A stretch of 15,256 bases of DNA, from positions 1-15,256 of the forward strand of contig JBILMZ010000067.1 in NCBI GenBank assembly GCA_044375275.1. Direction: 5' to 3'. Positions 7,261 through 15,014 of the stretch are shown here, piece by piece (within the stretch, counting starts at the first letter, position 1; the number at the start of each line of letters is the position of its first letter). The DNA is from SZUA-430 sp044375275 (GTDB taxonomy: Bacteria; Pseudomonadota; Alphaproteobacteria; Micropepsales; Micropepsaceae). A program made the position numbers and the translations under genes. The notes beneath the pieces are model-generated. The model was not told the DNA's origin and did no database searches. It worked only from the letters and a program-made list of their open reading frames with translations.

Positions 7261-7835
7261 CAATTCTGTTCCTTCGCACGCTCCACATAGGAGCCGTCTT
7301 CCGTGTTGATCACGACGCGCGTGCCCACGTTGATGTGCGGCGGCACAGCGGTCTTCACGCCGTTGGAGAGCTTCGCCGGCTTGAAGGAAGACGAGGCAGT
7401 CTGTCCCTTCACGACGGGCTCGGTGTCTGCAATCTCGAGAATGACACGCGACGGCAGCTCGATCGCGATGGGAACACCGTTGTGGGTGCTCAGCGTAACT
7501 TCCATGTTTTCCTGGAGGTACACCGCCATGTCGCCGAGAATATCGGCCGAGACATGAATCTGGTCGAAGTTGTCGGGGTCCATGAAAACGTAGGCATCAC
7601 CATCCTGGTACAGGAAGTTGTTCTTGCGCATGTCCACGAACGCCTTCTCCAGGCCGTCGGTCGTCTTGTAGCGCTCGTTTACCTTGACGCCATCCCTGAT
7701 CCGACGCATTTCAATCTGGGTCGTCGGCGTGCCCTTCCCGGGGTGGAAGTTCTCGGCCGTCAGGACCACATAGAGTTCGCCGTTCTTTTCGATGATATTT
7801 CCTTTGCGCACATTGCTGGCAATGACCGAAACCAC
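7260..7835 (-). CDS. efp: Translation elongation factor P
   Basis: 191 residues, normal EF-P length. EF-P binds between the ribosomal P and E sites and relieves stalling at consecutive prolines. The N-terminal KOW-like domain has the loop HPGKGTPTTQ with Lys34 at its tip, the residue that receives (R)-beta-lysine in E. coli. The middle OB domain follows (TDGLEKAFVDMRKNNFLYQDGD, YVFMDPDNFDQI) and the C-terminal OB domain carries LEIADTEPVVKGQTASSSFKPAKLSNG and ends VNTEDGSYVERAKEQN. The start is GTG at 7835: a strong AAGGAG precedes it by six bases and it places the modified lysine at 34. The frame is open further upstream but that extension has no EF-P similarity. The genes for the modifying enzymes EpmA and EpmB are divergent neighbours, so this EF-P is very likely beta-lysylated. 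Downstream it overlaps the NMO-like gene. Confidence 0.97.
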   Translation of the reverse strand: MVSVIASNVRKGNIIEKNGELYVVLTAENFHPGKGTPTTQIEMRRIRDGVKVNERYKTTDGLEKAFVDMRKNNFLYQDGDAYVFMDPDNFDQIHVSADILGDMAVYLQENMEVTLSTHNGVPIAIELPSRVILEIADTEPVVKGQTASSSFKPAKLSNGVKTAVPPHINVGTRVVINTEDGSYVERAKEQN

Positions 7836-7841
7836 GCGAAA

Positions 7842-7847
7842 CTCCTT
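7842..7847 (-). promoter_or_regulatory. Ribosome binding site deciding the efp start
   Basis: AAGGAG on the minus strand, six bases before the GTG at 7835. It is the strongest Shine-Dalgarno match seen in the window, as expected for a highly expressed translation factor, and it argues against the longer in-frame extension that begins at 8141. Confidence 0.75.
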
Positions 7848-7912
7848 GATGCAGAATGGAACCCACACGCACGTCCGCAGGCGCGGCGCAGCAGTGGCTG
7901 AATTGGCGCGAG

Positions 7913-7941
7913 GTGATAGCAGCCACGGCCTTCCCCGCCAA
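7913..7941 (-). promoter_or_regulatory. Candidate efp promoter in the efp/epmA divergent region
   Basis: On the minus strand TTGGCG (7941-7936) and TATCAC (7918-7913) are 17 bases apart, each matching four of six consensus positions. It would start transcription near 7906, giving a leader of about 70 bases before efp. It is the best match seen in the 132-bp region shared with epmA, but found by eye only. Confidence 0.3.
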
Positions 7942-7967
7942 GATGCAACCACCGGGACGGGCGCGGC

Positions 7968-9014
7968 ATGGTAACCGTTTCGCCCTGGTGGTCGCCCGAA
8001 AGACATGCCGACCGCAGGCCATTCCTGCTGGCCCGCAACCGCATAAAAGCGGGATTTCGCCGGTACTTCGAGACGCACGGCTTTACCGAAGTCGAATGTG
8101 CCGCACTGCAGGTTTCGCCCGGCAACGAAACCCACCTTCATGCATTTGCAACCGATGCGACCGTGAACGGTTCACCCCAGCGCCTGTACCTGCACACCTC
8201 GCCCGAATTCGCTTCCAAGAAACTGCTGGCCGCCGGCGAGCAGAAGATCTTCGACTTCGCCCGCGTGTTTCGCAATCGCGAGCATGCCGCCGTGAACGTG
8301 CCGGAGTTCACGATGCTTGAATGGTACCGGGCGAATGCAGACTACGACGCCGTCATTGGCGACTGCATCAACCTGATCCGTCTCGCAGCCGAAACAGCGG
8401 GTCAATCAACCTTCCGCCACCGCGACAGGGTCCTGCGGTCCACGACACAGGCACGGCGCATGACTGTCGCCGAAGCGTTCGACACCTACGCACGCATCGA
8501 CCTTCTCGCCACGATCGACGCTGACGGGACGGATCGCGCCTATCTGGCCATGCAGGCCCAGGCGCAGGGCATAGGCTTCGAACCGACGGACACATGGTCT
8601 GACATCTTCAGCCGGATCCTGGTCGAACGCGTTGAACCGCATCTTGGGTTCGATGCCCCGCTGGTGCTCGACGAGTATCCGGCCGCCGAGGCCGCGCTCG
8701 CCCGAAAGTGCCCGCAGGATCCGCGCGTGGCAGAACGCTTCGAACTCTATGTGCTGGGCGTCGAATTGGCCAACGGCTTTGGAGAACTTACCGATCCCGT
8801 CGAACAGCGCGCACGCTTCGAGCAAGAGATGAACGAGAAGCAGCGCATCTATGGCGAGCGCTATCCGATCGACGAGGAACTCCTCGCCGCGCTCGAACTC
8901 ATGCCTCCGTCTTCGGGCGTGGCGCTGGGCTTCGACAGGCTCGTCATGCTCGCCACGGGCGCCCCGCACATCGAGCATGTCATGTGGACACCACCCGCCG
9001 GCCGCGCCACATGA
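7968..9014 (+). CDS. epmA: EF-P lysine aminoacylase EpmA (GenX/PoxA/YjeA)
   Basis: 348 residues resembling the catalytic core of class II lysyl-tRNA synthetase without the N-terminal anticodon-binding OB domain. EpmA activates (R)-beta-lysine with ATP and attaches it to Lys34 of EF-P. Visible elements: LYLHTSPEFASKKLLAAG (motif around 73-90), motif 2 FARVFRNREHAAVNVPEFTMLEWYRA (97-122), YVLGVELANGFGELTD (261-276, substrate and ATP pocket), and motif 3 SGVALGFDRLVML (316-328). The pattern follows E. coli EpmA closely, including RVAERFELY and NGFGELTD. ATG 7968 begins MVTVSPWWSPERHADRR, matching where EpmA proteins begin; the ribosome site is weak (GGGACGGG). Its last bases overlap the epmB start (ATGA), and efp is the divergent neighbour. 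Slightly longer than the E. coli protein (325). Confidence 0.95.
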   Translation: MVTVSPWWSPERHADRRPFLLARNRIKAGFRRYFETHGFTEVECAALQVSPGNETHLHAFATDATVNGSPQRLYLHTSPEFASKKLLAAGEQKIFDFARVFRNREHAAVNVPEFTMLEWYRANADYDAVIGDCINLIRLAAETAGQSTFRHRDRVLRSTTQARRMTVAEAFDTYARIDLLATIDADGTDRAYLAMQAQAQGIGFEPTDTWSDIFSRILVERVEPHLGFDAPLVLDEYPAAEAALARKCPQDPRVAERFELYVLGVELANGFGELTDPVEQRARFEQEMNEKQRIYGERYPIDEELLAALELMPPSSGVALGFDRLVMLATGAPHIEHVMWTPPAGRAT

Positions 9015-10054
9015 AGCGCAAGACGCTGCGCAGCGCAGCCGACCTGGCAGAAGCAGGCCTGATCGGCACCAGTGCCGCTGACGGCATCCGCAGCGTTGAG
9101 GCCCGCTATGCCATCGCCGTCCCGCCCCTCGTCACGGATCTGATCAATCCCGACGACGCGAATGATCCCATTGCGCGGCAGTACATCCCGGACGAACGCG
9201 AACTCGTCGTCGCAAGGGGCGAACGCAACGATCCCATCGGGGATGAACCCCATTCGCCCGTCGAAGGCATCGTCCACCGCTACAGCGACCGCGTCCTTTT
9301 CAAGGTCGTGCACACCTGCCCAGTCTATTGCCGCTTCTGCTTTCGCCGCGAGATGGTGGGTCCCGGCAAGAATGCAAACCTGACGCCCGAAGCGATCACG
9401 CGCGCGATCACCTACATCAGTGATCATCCTGAAATCCGGGAAGTCATCCTGACTGGCGGAGACCCCTTCATTCTGGCCCCGCACCGCATCGCGCGACTGA
9501 CAGCGTCAATTGATGAAATCCCCCACATCGAGCGCATACGCTGGCACACCCGCGTTCCGGTCGTCGAGCCGGACAAGGTTGACGCGGCGCTTGTCGAAGC
9601 GCTCCGGCCCCGCCGGGCGCGGCCGGTCGTTGCCCTGCACGCGAACCACCCGCGCGAGTTCACGGCGCAGGCCATCGACGCGTTGCAGCGATTGTCGGGC
9701 GCCGGAATTTCCCTGCTCAGCCAGTCAGTGCTGCTGAAGGGCGTCAATGACGACGCCAGCACCCTCTCGGACCTCGTGGCCGCATTCCTCAGGCACAGTG
9801 TTGAGCCCTACTACCTGCACCACGCCGACCTCGCACCAGGAACCTCCCACTTCAGGACGTCCATTCGCGAGGGCATCGACCTGATGGCCGCCCTGCGAGA
9901 CCGGATGGCGGGAACCCGGCTGCCCACGTACGTCCTCGACCTGCCCGGAGGGTTCTCGAAGGTGAACCTGGAGAGCGAGAATGCCATCGAGACACACCCG
10001 GGCCGATGGCGCCTGCTGGATGAAGCAGGCCGCTGGCATGACTATGAGGGGTGA
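9011..10054 (+). CDS. epmB: EF-P beta-lysylation protein EpmB (KamA-family radical SAM aminomutase)
   Basis: 347 residues. EpmB converts L-lysine to beta-lysine for EpmA. Radical SAM cluster motif C103-PVY-C107-RF-C110 in HTCPVYCRFCFRRE, SAM-binding VILTGGDP (146-152), and PLP-binding Lys317 in LPGGFSK. Asp273 (HHADLAPGTSHFRT) and Asp310 (YVLDLPGG) match the two aspartates that hold the lysine substrate in lysine 2,3-aminomutase. Length fits EpmB (E. coli 342) rather than the longer clostridial lysine 2,3-aminomutase, which has an additional C-terminal part; the overlap with epmA and the efp neighbour settle the role. The start is the ATG at 9011 inside the epmA stop; the frame is open upstream to 8708 but that part merely runs through epmA. 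It converges on the M16 protease gene with a three-base gap. Confidence 0.94.
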   Translation: MKRKTLRSAADLAEAGLIGTSAADGIRSVEARYAIAVPPLVTDLINPDDANDPIARQYIPDERELVVARGERNDPIGDEPHSPVEGIVHRYSDRVLFKVVHTCPVYCRFCFRREMVGPGKNANLTPEAITRAITYISDHPEIREVILTGGDPFILAPHRIARLTASIDEIPHIERIRWHTRVPVVEPDKVDAALVEALRPRRARPVVALHANHPREFTAQAIDALQRLSGAGISLLSQSVLLKGVNDDASTLSDLVAAFLRHSVEPYYLHHADLAPGTSHFRTSIREGIDLMAALRDRMAGTRLPTYVLDLPGGFSKVNLESENAIETHPGRWRLLDEAGRWHDYEG

Positions 10055-10057
10055 GCC

Positions 10058-12886
10058 TCAGGGTTTCGCGATCACCTTCACGTCCAGACGACGCCGGTCA
10101 TCAAGAAACTGTCGCGCGACGGCTTGAACATCAGCCGCGCTGACTTCCCTTATGTTGTCGACCGCCGAGCGCGCACGTTCGAGTGTCGCCGGGTTTGACT
10201 GCGCATCCCTGAGCGTTTCAACCCAGTAGGCATTCGTCGATTGGGCCGCATAGAGCTGGTACAGCAAAGGCTTTCGCGCTCGGTCCAGCAGGTCGGCTGA
10301 CACCTCGCGCTCTTTCAGTTCCCCGGCGATCTCGCCAAGCGTCTCAAAGAACTTGTCGACGGCATCGGGCTTGGGCTCCACCCCGGCAAACACATAGCCA
10401 AAGCCGTCAAACGAGGTAGAGGCGAAGCTGGTGCCAAACGGCGTGTAGGTACCGCCTTGAGCCTCGCGAACCTCGTCGATGAGGCGCAATTGCAGGATCT
10501 CGGAGAGCACGGCCATCGCCTGCTCCTGGCGCAACTCGGGAAACACATCCGTGCCCGGCCACACCGACGCAACAGCCGCCTGGTCGCGTCGCCCCTGATG
10601 CGTGAAGCTGTAGACTTGCCCCTTCGCCGGAAAGCGCACAGCGCCGTCGCCCTCGGGGCGGAATTTCGGATCACGGGCCGGAAGCGCACCGAACGTCTTC
10701 GCTGCCGCCTCGATGGCATCGGCAACCTTCACATGCCCGACGATCGTGATCTCCATCGGAGCCCGCGCAAGCGAGGGCGCAATGGCATTGCGGATGTCAT
10801 CCATCGTCAGCGCGCGGATGTCCTCCGGAGACGGTGATGCCCAGCGACCATCGCCGCCGCGAACAAGACCGAGCAACTCCCGGTTCAGCACGCCCATCGG
10901 CTTGGACAGCTGCTCTTGATACTGACCGTCAATGGCTGACTGGAGGCGCTTCAGGCCATCGGCCCGATAGGCTGGGTCCGTTGCGAAGGCCGCCAGCACC
11001 TGCAACTGCAGCAGCACATCGCGCTCGACCGTATCGCCAAAAAGCTGGAACTTGTCCTCGTCGAGATCGAGGTTGATCCCGGCGAAATGACCAGGTTCCG
11101 TCTGCTCGAGCTCGCCCATTTCAAGGCGCCCCAACCCGCCTTCAACAAAGGCAAAGGGCAGGACCCAACCCAGGCCGCGCTTTGTTTTTGGCAGCGAAAG
11201 ATAACCACCCTGCACGCGAACGACGACGGTGACCCTGTCCTTTTCGTAGTCCGTCGGCTTGACGTTCAGCGTCACGCCATTGGCAAACCTGACTTGCGTG
11301 ACACCCATGTCCGGGAGCGTCGCGCGCTCCTTCACCGTTCCCTTGGGGCCAAACTCGCGATAGGTGAACTGCTTGATCGAGTCCTTGGGCGGAGGCGCAA
11401 CCTTCGTCTTCAGGCTTGCCAGATAGGCTGCCTTGATCGCTGCACTGCCACCGGCGACAGCCTTTGGCGATGCCACATAGACCATAGGACCTGCACCGGA
11501 GACCGAGGTCTTGAGCGCACGCGTGACATCCGCCGCCTTCAGGCCAGCGATGCTCTTCGAATACAGGTCAAGTTCGGTCTTCGGGTCAGTAGGCACCCGG
11601 CTGCCGGCGACGGACTCCATGATGAGTTCCGCCACGTCCATGTTCGAGCGCGTATTGGCATTCGCGCTCACCAGCAGATACGGCGAACGCTGCTCAAGGG
11701 CTTCGCGCTCAACCTCGCTTTGCTGGAAACCATGCACAAGCGCACGCCGCAATTCCTGCTCGGCAGCCGCGAGGCCCCGTTGCCATTCACCTGTCTTGGC
11801 GCGCACCGTCAGAGATGTGACGATGCCGGCACCCTTGATGACTTCGCGTCCGATATCGGCGTCGATGAACGGCGGATCGGCCTGCCGGGCAACCTTGCTG
11901 AGACGCCGGTTCAGCGCCGTATAGGCAACCATCCGCTGATGCACCTCACGCCGCCGTGCCTTCGAGTCGGGCCTTGTATCCACGGGCTGCACCCAGCTAA
12001 TGCTGACGACCTCTTCCAGCCCGGGCTCTGACTGATGCAGCACGGACAGGCCACGCTTGAGCGGCTTTCCGAACTCATCCGCCTTGGTGGCGGCGCCGCC
12101 CGTTTTCCAGTCGGCAAATGTCGTGGCAATGCGGGCCTCAAACGCGTCAAGGCTGACGTCACCCACGACCACCAGAAGCGCGCGCTGCGGACGGTAATGT
12201 CGCTCATAGAAGCTTCGCAATTGGGCCGACGTTGCCGAGCGGACAAAGGCCATGTCGCCAATCGGCGGCCGCGTCGCATATTTCTGTCCCTCGAACAGCA
12301 GGCCGATCTGGGCAAGCAGGGAACGGATGGCCGGCGTGTCGCGCGCGCGCTCCTCGGATTGTATGACGCCACGCTCACGATCGACGGCTTCCTGAGAGAT
12401 TGTCAGGCGACCGACGATTTCCCGCATGACCTTGAAGCCATTGTTCAGCACCTCGGCCCGCACACTGGGCAGCGAAAGCGTGAATGTGGTGGAATCATAG
12501 TCCGTCGAGGCATTGGCAGCAGATCCAATCTGCATGCCCATGCGCTGCAGCGCCTTGAACATCTCGCCTTCGGGGTAGTTTTCCGACCCGTTGAAGGCCA
12601 TGTGCTCGAGGAAATGCGCTACCCCGCGCTCATTCTCCCTTTCATGCAGCGAGCCCGCCTCGATGCGCATGCGCATTGAAACCGTGCCCTCGGGATTGGC
12701 ATTGCGCTTGATGACATAGCGCATGCCGTTGGGCAGCGCGCCGAAGCGGACCGTCGGATCGGGCTTGAGGTCGCTGCCATCCTGTGGCCACAACCCGCGC
12801 GCATTGGCGGACGAAACAGCAAGCAGAAACGCGAGAAAAACAAACGCGGCGCAATAGTCACGCCAAACCCACCGGCGATCGAGCAT
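10058..12886 (-). CDS. M16-family zinc protease, two-domain pitrilysin/PqqL-like, exported
   Basis: 942 residues. Residues 1-29 form a signal peptide (RRWVWRDYC then a hydrophobic run, cleavage near SANA). The first half is the active M16 domain: zinc/catalytic motif H91-FLE94-H95 in ERGVAHFLEHMAFNGSENYP, with the third ligand Glu178 in RERGVIQSEE. The second half (about 525-942) has GLGWVLPFAF where HxxEH would be, so it carries no zinc, as usual for inverted pitrilysin clams, but keeps the Arg807/Tyr814 pair in RLIDEVREAQGGTY that completes the active site. The size fits PqqL-type periplasmic proteases that degrade peptides or small unfolded proteins. ATG 12886 is chosen because GAGGG lies five bases upstream and a signal peptide begins there; the frame is open to 12964. 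A PPP at residues 498-500 is a likely EF-P-sensitive site. Divergent from fliK. Confidence 0.93.
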   Translation of the reverse strand: MLDRRWVWRDYCAAFVFLAFLLAVSSANARGLWPQDGSDLKPDPTVRFGALPNGMRYVIKRNANPEGTVSMRMRIEAGSLHERENERGVAHFLEHMAFNGSENYPEGEMFKALQRMGMQIGSAANASTDYDSTTFTLSLPSVRAEVLNNGFKVMREIVGRLTISQEAVDRERGVIQSEERARDTPAIRSLLAQIGLLFEGQKYATRPPIGDMAFVRSATSAQLRSFYERHYRPQRALLVVVGDVSLDAFEARIATTFADWKTGGAATKADEFGKPLKRGLSVLHQSEPGLEEVVSISWVQPVDTRPDSKARRREVHQRMVAYTALNRRLSKVARQADPPFIDADIGREVIKGAGIVTSLTVRAKTGEWQRGLAAAEQELRRALVHGFQQSEVEREALEQRSPYLLVSANANTRSNMDVAELIMESVAGSRVPTDPKTELDLYSKSIAGLKAADVTRALKTSVSGAGPMVYVASPKAVAGGSAAIKAAYLASLKTKVAPPPKDSIKQFTYREFGPKGTVKERATLPDMGVTQVRFANGVTLNVKPTDYEKDRVTVVVRVQGGYLSLPKTKRGLGWVLPFAFVEGGLGRLEMGELEQTEPGHFAGINLDLDEDKFQLFGDTVERDVLLQLQVLAAFATDPAYRADGLKRLQSAIDGQYQEQLSKPMGVLNRELLGLVRGGDGRWASPSPEDIRALTMDDIRNAIAPSLARAPMEITIVGHVKVADAIEAAAKTFGALPARDPKFRPEGDGAVRFPAKGQVYSFTHQGRRDQAAVASVWPGTDVFPELRQEQAMAVLSEILQLRLIDEVREAQGGTYTPFGTSFASTSFDGFGYVFAGVEPKPDAVDKFFETLGEIAGELKEREVSADLLDRARKPLLYQLYAAQSTNAYWVETLRDAQSNPATLERARSAVDNIREVSAADVQAVARQFLDDRRRLDVKVIAKP

Positions 12887-12950
12887 CGAATCCCTCAAAT
12901 CAGAACTTGCCACAGTGACCGGCGAACGCTCCCGGCGAGCAACCAACGCC

Positions 12951-12967
12951 CGGTTGATTTTCAACCG
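12951..12967. promoter_or_regulatory. Perfect inverted repeat with 7-bp arms, possible operator
   Basis: CGGTTGA-TTT-TCAACCG. The arms are exact reverse complements with a three-base spacer, 65 bases upstream of the M16 start. No T-run follows in either direction, so it is not a terminator; a dimeric regulator site or short hairpin in the M16 leader is more likely. The binding protein is unknown. Confidence 0.45.
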
Positions 12968-13070
12968 CGAGCACCCCTATCCCGTCCCCGCTGCACATTC
13001 AAGAAATCGCCGGGGCACCAGGCAGTTTCAGCAGGAAACGTGGCGGTTTTGTGGAGTGTCCGTGCGTCAG

Positions 13071-13084
13071 TCACACACATGTGA
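13071..13084. promoter_or_regulatory. Inverted repeat TCACA-N4-TGTGA
   Basis: TCACACACATGTGA, two 5-bp arms around four bases, 144 bases upstream of fliK. The arms resemble CRP/FNR half-sites but in inverse order (CRP is TGTGA-N6-TCACA), so it is not a standard CRP box. Weak on its own. Confidence 0.2.
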
Positions 13085-13227
13085 GCGCATGACGAACCAC
13101 AGGTTTTGCACGGATTATCGGAGGCATGTGATTTCACCGGCGTTGATGCATTAAGAACCGCTTCATCATCTGGGCCTACTGTTCCGCCCAGAGTTCTGGA
13201 CCTCCGCCTGCTGCGGACAAGTGCCCC

Positions 13228-14715
13228 ATGGAGATCAGCGCATCCCCCTTCGTTTCGGCCCTTGCGGATGCCACGCATCACGCACAGAAACCGGACGCGC
13301 ACGCTCAGGCACTGCGAACAGCCATCGCCAACCTCGCAAGCGGGTCAACCACAGGACTGGTTCAGACGGAAACGGCTCTGTTGCGCACGCTTCTGCAGGC
13401 GCTGCAGTCGACACCTGAAACCAAGGGACAGATCGGACCACTCCTTTCGGACCTGGTGAAAGCACAAGTCCTGCCAGCGGTACCAACCGCCATCCGAAAC
13501 GAGATAGCGCGAACCCTGAACATCGCTTCTCCCCTGCGCAATCTTCCAGATGATGCTGCCGTAGCGCGGGTCCTGCTCTCGCCGCAAACCCAGCCAGGCG
13601 CCGGGGTCGGCGTCCAACCTGCACCAGACATGGCCGGACCGCCGGTGCTGCTCAACGACCTGAAATCCGCCCTCGCTTCGCTCCAAGGCGCCTTGCAGCA
13701 GTGGAACGCAAGGGAGGGCTTGCCCACGCAGACCGCAACGGCCGCAAGTCCGGCAGCCCAGCAAGCGTCGGCACCAAACACAGCGCCCCTGCCTCCCGCA
13801 GGCAGTGAAAGCCGGCCTGCAACTCCTGGACCCGCGGGCCAGCCCCCCTCCCCGCCAGCGCCGGCCGGAGGAACCGCCGACATCACGTCAGCGCAACGTT
13901 TGTCCATGGGAGCGGCAAGCGCGCCACCTCTGCCCGTCGTGCCATTGGGCGCGATGGCGACCCTGCCGCAGCCGACCGCAGCAGGAAACTACGGCGCCCA
14001 TGGCGGGATGGCCGATGCCATGGTGTCATTCCTGCTCTCGCAGCAGGCCGCCGCCACGCCTTCCGACACCATGATGCGCCTGCGCAATGCCAGGCTGGCC
14101 AATCCCGGGGACGGAAGATCCGATCTGTCGCCGGGCGTGACCAATCCCGCCGTCATCGCCTATCGCAAGGCTCTTCCACCAACGCCCGTACAGCCGGCGA
14201 CATTGTGGCCGGCCGACCCAAGCCCGGCATTCATTGCAAGGACCCTGTCCGCCCGCACGGAAGCTGCGCTGACCCAGGTAAAGGTCCTCGAAATCGCAGC
14301 CCAGTTGCAGCGCGCAGAGCAGAGCACGACCAACGCTCAGGTCGCGCCCGAGCCCCGATGGTCGTTTGACTTGCCACTTCAGACGCCATTTGGACAGGCA
14401 CACGCACGCTTTGAAGTAAGCCGCGACAGCTTCAGAACACGACAGGGCGCGCAAGCGGTTGTCTGGCGGGCACGCTTTTCAATGGACGTGGAACCACTGG
14501 GCCCCATCCACGCGCAGATCGCCCTGCTCGGCAAGCATGCATGGATCGGCCTGTGGGCCGAGCGCCCCGAAGCCATGAACCTCCTCGAACAACAGCAGGC
14601 GCAGCTCCAGAACACCTTTTCAGCTGATAACGTCGAAGCCGAAGTCATCTGCTGCCTCGGATCGCCGCCAGCGCATGCAGCTGGAACAGGAACAATGTGG
14701 GACAACGCCGTATGA
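13228..14715 (+). CDS. fliK: Flagellar hook-length control protein, FliK type
   Basis: 495 residues. FliK is secreted by the flagellar export apparatus, measures the growing hook and triggers the substrate switch at FlhB. The C-terminal region (about 377-480) fits the FliK C-terminal domain of alphaproteobacteria: WSFDLPLQTPFGQAHARFEVSRD, VVWRARFSMDVEPLGPIHAQIALLG, WIGLWAERPEAMNLLEQQQAQLQNTF, ending in VICCLGSPP. The N-terminal 160 residues are Ala/Leu helical, and about 165-255 are a low-complexity Ala/Pro/Gly linker with several PP pairs (for example QPPSPPAPAGG), as expected of a ruler protein. The call rests on the C-terminal pattern plus the coupled downstream FlhB-tail gene (ATGA overlap). 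The ribosome site before ATG 13228 is poor. No other flagellar gene is visible in the window, so the pair may sit apart from the main flagellar cluster or begin one to the right. Confidence 0.8.
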   Translation: MEISASPFVSALADATHHAQKPDAHAQALRTAIANLASGSTTGLVQTETALLRTLLQALQSTPETKGQIGPLLSDLVKAQVLPAVPTAIRNEIARTLNIASPLRNLPDDAAVARVLLSPQTQPGAGVGVQPAPDMAGPPVLLNDLKSALASLQGALQQWNAREGLPTQTATAASPAAQQASAPNTAPLPPAGSESRPATPGPAGQPPSPPAPAGGTADITSAQRLSMGAASAPPLPVVPLGAMATLPQPTAAGNYGAHGGMADAMVSFLLSQQAAATPSDTMMRLRNARLANPGDGRSDLSPGVTNPAVIAYRKALPPTPVQPATLWPADPSPAFIARTLSARTEAALTQVKVLEIAAQLQRAEQSTTNAQVAPEPRWSFDLPLQTPFGQAHARFEVSRDSFRTRQGAQAVVWRARFSMDVEPLGPIHAQIALLGKHAWIGLWAERPEAMNLLEQQQAQLQNTFSADNVEAEVICCLGSPPAHAAGTGTMWDNAV

Positions 14716-14981
14716 CCCACCCCGACCATCCCAACTCCATCGCCGTCGCCCTCGAATACGAGGCCGGTCACGCCCCACGGGTCGTGGCCTCCGGCCGCGG
14801 CTATGTCAGCGAGAAGATCGTTGAAGTGGCAAAGGCTCACGGCGTGCCCCTGCAGAAGGACCCGGCCCTGGCAGCCGCCCTTTCAACCCTGGAACTCGAA
14901 CAGGAAATCCCCGAGCAGCTCTACAAGGCCGTTGCCCAGGTCCTCGGCTTTATCCTCAAGGCTGCCGGCCACCTGAAATGA
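14712..14981 (+). CDS. fhlB: FlhB C-terminal-domain paralogue (FhlB/FlhX type), lacking NPTH
   Basis: 89 residues equal to the cytoplasmic tail domain of FlhB/YscU without the membrane part: IAVALEYEAGHAPRVVASGRGYVSEKIVEVAKAHGVPLQKDPALAAALSTLELEQEIPEQLYKAVAQVLGFIL. FlhB self-cleaves between N and P of an NPTH motif just before (Y)AVAL; the aligned residues here are H6-P7-N8-S9, so the cleaving Asn and the His are gone and the protein starts where the cleaved fragment would. Comparable stand-alone proteins (FlhX in epsilonproteobacteria) can stand in for the FlhB tail and interact with FliK. The start is the ATG at 14712 overlapping the fliK stop; a GTG at 14697 in frame is less likely. The pairing with fliK supports a role in export-specificity switching. 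A terminator follows 33 bases on. Confidence 0.9.
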   Translation: MTHPDHPNSIAVALEYEAGHAPRVVASGRGYVSEKIVEVAKAHGVPLQKDPALAAALSTLELEQEIPEQLYKAVAQVLGFILKAAGHLK

Positions 14982-15014
14982 CGCATCGCCACTGACAAGC
15001 GGGCTTGATGGTCT

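Larger units (their letters stand above)
12887..13227. other. Divergent intergenic region between the M16 protease and fliK
   Basis: 341 bases with no credible gene on either strand. It must hold promoters for both neighbours, though no clear -35/-10 or sigma54 (GG-N10-GC) element stands out. It contains the M16 ribosome site (GAGGG, 12896-12892) and two inverted repeats listed separately. Confidence 0.6.

Noticed and set aside
7836..8141. N-terminal extension of EF-P by 102 residues
   Set aside because: The extension overlaps epmA on the other strand, has no EF-P similarity, and a strong AAGGAG precedes the GTG at 7835 that gives a standard-length EF-P with the lysine at 34.
8708..9010. Longer EpmB starting inside epmA
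   Set aside because: This part is out-of-frame epmA sequence, arginine-rich and unlike any KamA-family N-terminus; the ATG at 9011 overlaps the epmA stop neatly.
9011..10054. Catabolic lysine 2,3-aminomutase instead of EpmB
   Set aside because: Substrate residues are shared by both, but the shorter length, the overlap with epmA and the efp neighbour favour EpmB.
11087..12031. Long plus-strand open frame of 314 codons opposite the M16 protease
   Set aside because: Entirely antisense to the M16 protease, with arginine/histidine-rich low-complexity translation and no motif.
13020..13120. Sigma54 (-24/-12) promoter for fliK
   Set aside because: TGGCGGTTTTGTGG and GTTTTGCAC look suggestive, but no GG-N10-GC element with the right bases is present.
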